Source: a virus
Length of the DNA: 26,623 nt
IMG/VR virus record: IMGVR_UViG_3300046010_009488
Span: 1-26,623 of that record
Strand: one strand, 5' to 3'
The notes beneath the pieces are model-generated. The model did no database searches. It was not told the origin of the DNA and worked only from the letters and a program-made list of their open reading frames with translations. This document shows positions 22,350 through 26,623 of the stretch, piece by piece. Made by a program: the position numbers and the translations under genes. Position 1 is the stretch's first letter. The number at the start of each line of letters is the position of its first letter.

Positions 22350-23884
22350 GAATTGAGAGCCTCAGTTGAAAATACGTCTGGGTTGGTTTCAATTATTTCA
22401 TCTTTACAAACATCATATTTAAATAATATTACATTTTGGTCTCGAGTTGATGGGGTTTTACCTGTCAACAATTCAGAAGCATATGTAACTACAAATGAGT
22501 TGTCTTGTGGTTTAATTTTATATAATAAAAAAGACCCAACTCCTTCATGACAATTAGCACCCCAAAAATCTTTATAATTTTTAGCTGGAAGAGGTTTGTA
22601 GCAGGCTATACTGAATGTTATAATTTTTTCATTTAATCCAGCTGTTAGTTCTTTTAGTTTAGATGAATTAATTATAAATCTATTGAATCTATGTCCGGCT
22701 ATTCTGTTGACCTTAGGGGGTGCAGTATCATTAATAGGAAAAATATCACCTTCTAATAAAAATTTAAATCGCTTTTCATCTTCTGTAGCTCCAGTAGTTG
22801 TAGTAGTATTATATCCTGTAACTACATTCTCATAGTTTTTAATTTCTTTATAAGGGTTAAGAACAACATCTGGGTCACCTGCCCAATATTGGGATATATT
22901 ATTGTTTAAACTAGCATAATTATTTCCATCGTCTCTTAATAATATTTGTCCATTAGCTTTTATTTGATATGTAGCTGAGTTACAGCAGTGGTTAGAACCT
23001 AAGTACATTACATCAAATACTAAGTTATTGGCTAAGCAATCTTTACTAGCAAGTTCAACTGTTATACGTGTGTATTGATCATTTTTATATTTAGGTAAAT
23101 CAGCTGTTCTTGTAACTTTAGTATTAGGATCTGATGCCTTTAGTTCTTCTAATAATTGTTTATTTTCACTTATAACATTAGGTCTTTCATTTATTACTAA
23201 TATATTAGGATTAGTAGGACTTGGGGTGTAATATCTTTCCCATTCTTCACCTCCTTGTCTATCAATCTCACCAAATTCAATTGTAGGTCTTCCATTACTA
23301 TTAAGATTTGGATTTTCAATGTATTTTTTATCTAAAAAGTCATTTACATATTTTTTTAATGCTTCTGCTCTTGCTTTAGCTAAAGACCCAGGTGTTTTTC
23401 TAAATTCATCTGTTCTATCAACTCCATCTCCAGGATCATTATCAGTATTAGTTACTTGGGATTCAGATGATGTGATAGTAATTTTTACATTGCCTGGGTT
23501 GTTTTTTGTAAATTCAAATAAATCTTCAAGTTCTTGTTTTATTACTTCTTTAGATTCATTACTTAATGAATCAACAAGATATGTTCCTGATTCATATAAT
23601 CCTTTAAGATCAAGAGTACCACCTTTTACAGGGTCAATATATCCGTTTAATACTTCTGTAGGTTGAGGATTAGTTACTTGTTTAGATTCAAGCCCAGGTT
23701 TAGAAAATGTAACTGTTACATCTTTTGCATCAAGTGATATAGCTAATAGTATTGACCATTTTCCATCAATATCTGTTGTAGTAAAAGTATTAGAAGGGAT
23801 ATCTTTACCATTAAGAGTTACTTTAACTCCTTCTAATTTTTGACCATTTGTATCTAAGACTTGTCCTTCAAATTTATTAGGCAT
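22331..23884 (-). CDS. Virion protein: carboxypeptidase-regulatory-like domain + OmpA-like domain
   Basis: The 517-residue protein begins with a beta-sandwich domain (FEGQVLDTNGQKLEGVKVTL, then TTTDIDGKWSILL, residues 5-50). Its pattern is the carboxypeptidase-regulatory-like fold common in Bacteroidota surface proteins. Residues about 105-200 resemble an OmpA/MotB peptidoglycan-binding domain: an acidic helix (VIKQELEDLFEFTKNNPG), VKITITSSES, and a SLAKARAEALKKYVNDFLD helix. The rest is a beta-rich region with several cysteines (including a CC pair) of unknown function. It sits between the gp5-like hub protein and the rest of the baseplate, suggesting a hub or spike component that engages the host cell wall. 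Confidence 0.75.
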   Translation of the reverse strand: MPNKFEGQVLDTNGQKLEGVKVTLNGKDIPSNTFTTTDIDGKWSILLAISLDAKDVTVTFSKPGLESKQVTNPQPTEVLNGYIDPVKGGTLDLKGLYESGTYLVDSLSNESKEVIKQELEDLFEFTKNNPGNVKITITSSESQVTNTDNDPGDGVDRTDEFRKTPGSLAKARAEALKKYVNDFLDKKYIENPNLNSNGRPTIEFGEIDRQGGEEWERYYTPSPTNPNILVINERPNVISENKQLLEELKASDPNTKVTRTADLPKYKNDQYTRITVELASKDCLANNLVFDVMYLGSNHCCNSATYQIKANGQILLRDDGNNYASLNNNISQYWAGDPDVVLNPYKEIKNYENVVTGYNTTTTTGATEDEKRFKFLLEGDIFPINDTAPPKVNRIAGHRFNRFIINSSKLKELTAGLNEKIITFSIACYKPLPAKNYKDFWGANCHEGVGSFLLYKIKPQDNSFVVTYASELLTGKTPSTRDQNVILFKYDVCKDEIIETNPDVFSTEALNSVKSDN

Positions 23885-23886
23885 AA

Positions 23887-25161
23887 TTATATTGTTTTAA
23901 CTGTTTTAGATAATAAATTTTTAGCATTTACTATATTTAAAAGATCATTACTTAAGGTCTCAGCATCTGAGGCTATAGATTGTAATGATACAATTGGTGC
24001 TCCATTACTATCAATAGCGGTTTGGAATGCTATATTAAGCGTTTGTAAAAACACGGCTATATCCCCTAATACAAAGTTTAAATTTTCACCTAATACAACT
24101 GATTGGATTTTGCTTCCTTCTATTCCTTCAGATGAACCTAAATAGACTTTATTAGCAGTTAATGATATTTGTTTAGCGTCTACTCCTAGAGTATCACCAC
24201 ATGATAATTGAATTGTTTTACTAGCTAACAATAATATTGAGTCAGATTTAGCATTGAATACTAATCTGCCTGAGTTTAGTATGATTTGGTTTTTATCATA
24301 TTGTCCTACATTAGTAGGAGGTGTTGATTTAGAAAATGAAGAATTATTTACACTAGCTGGGAATAATGGGAGTTGTTGGGTAGATGTTAGATATATAGAT
24401 GATAAATCATTATTTATATCTTCAGTCTCAGGTACCCATGAGTCACTAGTATAATTTGTTTGTCCATTTCTTAATATAACAATTGGGTCTCCATTAGTAC
24501 CAACAGATGACCATTTGTTAGGTATAGATGAATTTTTAACAGTAGAGCCTAAACGAAATGAATTACCCCATCTACCCTCATATATTGTATCTCCTTCATA
24601 TGGTAATAAAGGATGAATATTTATTTTTTCTTCAAATGTTTTCCCTAAATAAATTTCAGTACTACTATCTGTTACTCGTCTGTATGAGCCTGATAGTACT
24701 TGTGGGTAATCTCGACTTTGGTTAGGTGATATATTAGATATAATTGGGACAGCATTATGATGTTGGCTATTCCATGCATTTATGGGTGGAAAATAATATG
24801 ATATTAATGAGTTAGGGTCTTCTGTTAAGTTACCCCCAGGTAATGTTATTATATATGTTAATTCATTTATTAAAGGATATTGCTTAATATTAGGAAATAA
24901 TGGGTATGCTACCCGGTCTAGGGGTATAGCGTTGGGGAGATTACTTTGTGGGGTAGATGTAAGTTCATAATATATGGCTCCTATACTATTCCATCCTCCA
25001 TATTTATTAAAACCTGTGCTCGTATCATCTAGTATTATATCTAAGACACGCACTGGGGTTATATTGAAATTCCCAGTTCCTAAATATGCTAGGGATGAGG
25101 GGTTAGAGTTAAGGTTATTTTGTACATTACCTATTGAGCCATATTGGATATTAACTGCCAT
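23887..25161 (-). CDS. Baseplate hub/cell-puncturing spike protein, gp5-like
   Basis: The 424-residue protein carries a middle domain at about residues 150-235 (SGSYRRVTDSSTEIYLGKTF, NIHPLLPYEGDTIYEGRWGN and FRLGSTV, then GDPIVILRNGQ). This matches the OB-fold region of hub/spike proteins I recall from marine myoviruses. Residues about 290-345 form a repetitive beta stretch (NQIILNSGRLVFNAKSDSIL, LLASKTIQLSCGD, ISLTANKVYLGSS) like the C-terminal beta-prism of T4 gp5. No lysozyme catalytic motif is visible, so the gp5 muramidase domain appears absent. The C-terminus is helical. It is separated from the next gene by 2 nt and shares its first base with the upstream stop. Confidence 0.8.
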   Translation of the reverse strand: MAVNIQYGSIGNVQNNLNSNPSSLAYLGTGNFNITPVRVLDIILDDTSTGFNKYGGWNSIGAIYYELTSTPQSNLPNAIPLDRVAYPLFPNIKQYPLINELTYIITLPGGNLTEDPNSLISYYFPPINAWNSQHHNAVPIISNISPNQSRDYPQVLSGSYRRVTDSSTEIYLGKTFEEKINIHPLLPYEGDTIYEGRWGNSFRLGSTVKNSSIPNKWSSVGTNGDPIVILRNGQTNYTSDSWVPETEDINNDLSSIYLTSTQQLPLFPASVNNSSFSKSTPPTNVGQYDKNQIILNSGRLVFNAKSDSILLLASKTIQLSCGDTLGVDAKQISLTANKVYLGSSEGIEGSKIQSVVLGENLNFVLGDIAVFLQTLNIAFQTAIDSNGAPIVSLQSIASDAETLSNDLLNIVNAKNLLSKTVKTI

Positions 25162-25499
25162 TATTCTTCAGTCTTAAATTTATCTATCTCTGCTAATAGT
25201 TGTGCTTTTTCTTCATCAGAAATACCAAATCCACCACCTTCACCTGCGGTATTATTCATAATACGTTGGATAATAGTAGCCATTTTGATTAGCTGTTCAT
25301 CATTCTTAACACTTATTTCTAAATATTCTTTAATTAAAGGAACAATAAGTGTAGCATCACCTATACTTTCAACAAGTGGTTTCAATTCAGATATTAAAGC
25401 GGATATTTGTTTATCTTTCTTTTGTTGGTTGGTATAGATTTCCTCTAATATATCGGAAAATTTCTTTTTACCAAATACAACATTGTCCAATCCATTCAT
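25161..25499 (-). CDS. Small helical tail-module protein, conserved hypothetical
   Basis: The 112-residue protein is predicted mostly helical, with ILEEIYTNQQKKDKQISALI, LVESIGDATLIVPLIKEYLE and ISVKNDEQLIKMATIIQRI. It ends in a glycine patch (GEGGGFG) and a charged helix. I recall related small proteins next to spike genes in marine T4-like phages, with no assigned function. Its stop shares one base with the spike gene's start. It may be a chaperone or hub accessory, which is a guess from position. Confidence 0.7.
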   Translation of the reverse strand: MNGLDNVVFGKKKFSDILEEIYTNQQKKDKQISALISELKPLVESIGDATLIVPLIKEYLEISVKNDEQLIKMATIIQRIMNNTAGEGGGFGISDEEKAQLLAEIDKFKTEE

Positions 25500-25524
25500 A
25501 GTATTTTATTTATAAATATAAACA

Positions 25525-26226
25525 TCAGAAATTTGTATACCCGTTTTCTAGATAAAAATAGTAATGTTGTTTAAATATATCATATAACTTATTGGCTATC
25601 TTAGTGATTTTAGGCGTTTTAGCGTCAATAATCTCACGAATGTATATGTATAATGCTTTTTTATTAAATACATCAATATTTTCACGTTTACGAAATAACT
25701 CTAATATTGCATCTGCTATTTGAGCATCTGCTTCTTTAGGAAATAAAGTATAAATGTTTGTAGTACAATGTACTATATATTCATCTATAAAATTAGATAA
25801 TCTATCATGTGATGATCCTTCATCTATACGATATGAAAACTGTTCATTCGACTCAATTTCTTCAATAGGTGCTTTATCTACTCGTTTTTTATAATTTTTA
25901 GTATTAGTAATAATTAAATAACGTTTAGCAATAGTACCAAAATAAGAAAATGCTTTTGCTCCTTTTTCTGGGTTGAATAAATGGATTTTAGAAAGTAAGA
26001 ATGTTATTACTTCATGCTGTAAGTCCTGGATGTTATCTACCTCAGTGTAGTAAAATTTAAAAGTATGGATAATATTTTCGGTTAGTTTGAAAAAAGCATA
26101 GTGAATATTTTCACGGTATATTTTATCTTTTAATTCAAAGTCTGTAGTGTTATTATATTCTACTATAGCATCCTCAGTATGTTGGGTAAAATACTGGGTG
26201 TTTTTCTTTTCTTTCACCTCGGTCAT
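25525..26226 (-). CDS. gp55: Late sigma factor, T4 gp55-like
   Basis: The 233-residue protein resembles region 2 of sigma-70 family factors as found in gp55. A helical stretch with KLTENIIHTFKFYYTEVDN is followed by IQDLQHEVITFLLSKIHLFN, PEKGAKAFSYFGTIAKRYLI and the basic NTKNYKKRVDK. The DLQHEV / FNPEKGAKAFSYFGTIAKRY block is the core-binding and -10 recognition segment. T4 gp55 is 185 residues; the extra C-terminal helices (about 165-233) contain ADAILELFRKREN and a basic IREIIDAKTPKITKIANKLY. It would direct host RNA polymerase to late promoters, and so drive the structural genes downstream. It overlaps the upstream gene by 4 nt. Confidence 0.9.
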   Translation of the reverse strand: MTEVKEKKNTQYFTQHTEDAIVEYNNTTDFELKDKIYRENIHYAFFKLTENIIHTFKFYYTEVDNIQDLQHEVITFLLSKIHLFNPEKGAKAFSYFGTIAKRYLIITNTKNYKKRVDKAPIEEIESNEQFSYRIDEGSSHDRLSNFIDEYIVHCTTNIYTLFPKEADAQIADAILELFRKRENIDVFNKKALYIYIREIIDAKTPKITKIANKLYDIFKQHYYFYLENGYTNF

Positions 26227-26519
26227 AAATTCTTAATTTTAAACACATTTAGCGTTTCTTGAAGTTGTTTTACTGATTGGAAGAAGAAGCCAATTTCATC
26301 ATCTGACTCAAATGATCCTTTATGGTCTATTTCTTTTAATTTTTTATCTGATAATTCAATTATATCTGAGATTTTATTTAGGTATACCTGATAGGAAATT
26401 AAGATTTCGTCTCGTAATGTAATTATATCTTCTTGTTTTTCAATTTTTTTAAGAAGATTAAAGGTCGTAAATCCTAAGATTACGACCAATATTCCTAATA
26501 TTATAGATAATGTTATCAT
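26223..26519 (-). CDS. Small membrane-anchored coiled-coil protein
   Basis: The 98-residue product has an N-terminal transmembrane helix (about residues 3-22, LSIILGILVVILGFTTFNLL) followed by charged helices (KKIEKQEDIITLRDEILISY). A conserved-looking GSFESDDEIGFFFQSVKQLQ block near the end also occurs, as I recall, in small proteins beside gene 55 in T4-like marine phages. Function is unknown. It overlaps the upstream gene's stop by ATGA and the sigma gene's start by 4 nt, so the three are probably co-translated. Confidence 0.75.
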   Translation of the reverse strand: MITLSIILGILVVILGFTTFNLLKKIEKQEDIITLRDEILISYQVYLNKISDIIELSDKKLKEIDHKGSFESDDEIGFFFQSVKQLQETLNVFKIKNL

Positions 26520-26623
26520 AAATCATTTAATAAATTCATTAAACCTTCACTTTGAACATTAGATAATGTTTTAGTTTTAATTGTAGGTTTACTTGTTTTC
26601 TTTTCTGTAAGCGTAAAATTCTC
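26516..26623 (-). CDS. C-terminal fragment of an upstream gene
   Basis: The minus strand is open from the window edge to a TGA at 26518-26516, giving the last 35 residues of a protein. They are basic, Thr/Lys-rich (LTEKKTSKPTIKTKTLS), and end in a short helix SEGLMNLLNDL. The stop overlaps the next ATG (ATGA). In T4-like marine phages the genes near gene 55 are often the gp46/gp47 recombination nuclease subunits, so this could be the end of one, but the visible part carries no diagnostic motif. Confidence 0.6.
   Translation of the reverse strand, partial: ENFTLTEKKTSKPTIKTKTLSNVQSEGLMNLLNDL

Noticed and set aside
26463-26487. Perfect 8-bp inverted repeat GGTCGTAA / TTACGACC with a 9-nt loop
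   Set aside because: It lies inside the coding sequence of the small membrane protein's helix, and an 8-bp repeat of this kind is expected a few times by chance in 26 kb.
1-26623. tRNA genes, CRISPR arrays, insertion sequences, integrase or attachment sites
   Set aside because: No cloverleaf-like sequence, regularly spaced repeats, transposase motifs or tyrosine/serine recombinase motifs were noticed on either strand. This is a by-eye scan, not a computed one.

Overview
This window looks like part of a large, AT-rich, lytic T4-like myovirus (contractile-tail phage). Nearly every gene lies on the minus strand, so the transcriptional order runs from high to low coordinates. The host is probably a member of the Bacteroidota. 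The inference rests on three things: a histone-H1-like small basic protein of the kind common in that phylum, a carboxypeptidase-regulatory-like beta domain on a virion protein, and start codons preceded by A/T-rich sequence instead of Shine-Dalgarno motifs. I could not run any database search, so family names rest on motifs I recognise. No integrase, tRNA, CRISPR array or insertion sequence was seen.

Right end (26623 to 25500): the tail of an upstream gene, a small membrane-anchored coiled-coil protein, and a late sigma factor of the T4 gp55 type. The first two overlap by ATGA and the next pair by 4 nt.

Baseplate and tail module (25499 to 7439): in order, a small helical protein; a gp5-like hub/spike protein; a protein joining a carboxypeptidase-regulatory-like beta domain to an OmpA-like region; one lone plus-strand lipoprotein gene; a hydrophobic virion protein; a small protein; the gp25 and gp6 wedge proteins; a beta-rich DNRLRE-like protein; a small proline-rich coiled-coil protein; a giant 1205-residue protein joining a gp7/gpI-like region to a lectin-like domain; and five further tail or fibre proteins. 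Two of the last five share a C-terminal module.

Replication and nuclease block (7434 to 3961): a GIY-YIG nuclease, a gp61-like primase, a RecB/Cas4-type PD-(D/E)XK nuclease and a zinc-ribbon/HExxH metalloprotein. The last three are joined by 4-nt overlaps. A zinc-finger protein follows.

Left end (3356 to 1): a ferritin/Dps-like helical protein, several small acidic or lysine-rich proteins that may be head or scaffold components, a 57-codon histone-H1-like gene followed by a GC-rich hairpin, and an overlapping spanin-like pair for host lysis. A cysteine-rich partial gene runs off the left edge. A recurring ATATTTAT motif (minus-strand sense) sits just after stop codons in most true intergenic gaps and is the most striking non-coding signal. 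No gene-free stretch longer than 300 bases exists; the largest is the 93-nt divergent gap at 21906-21998.
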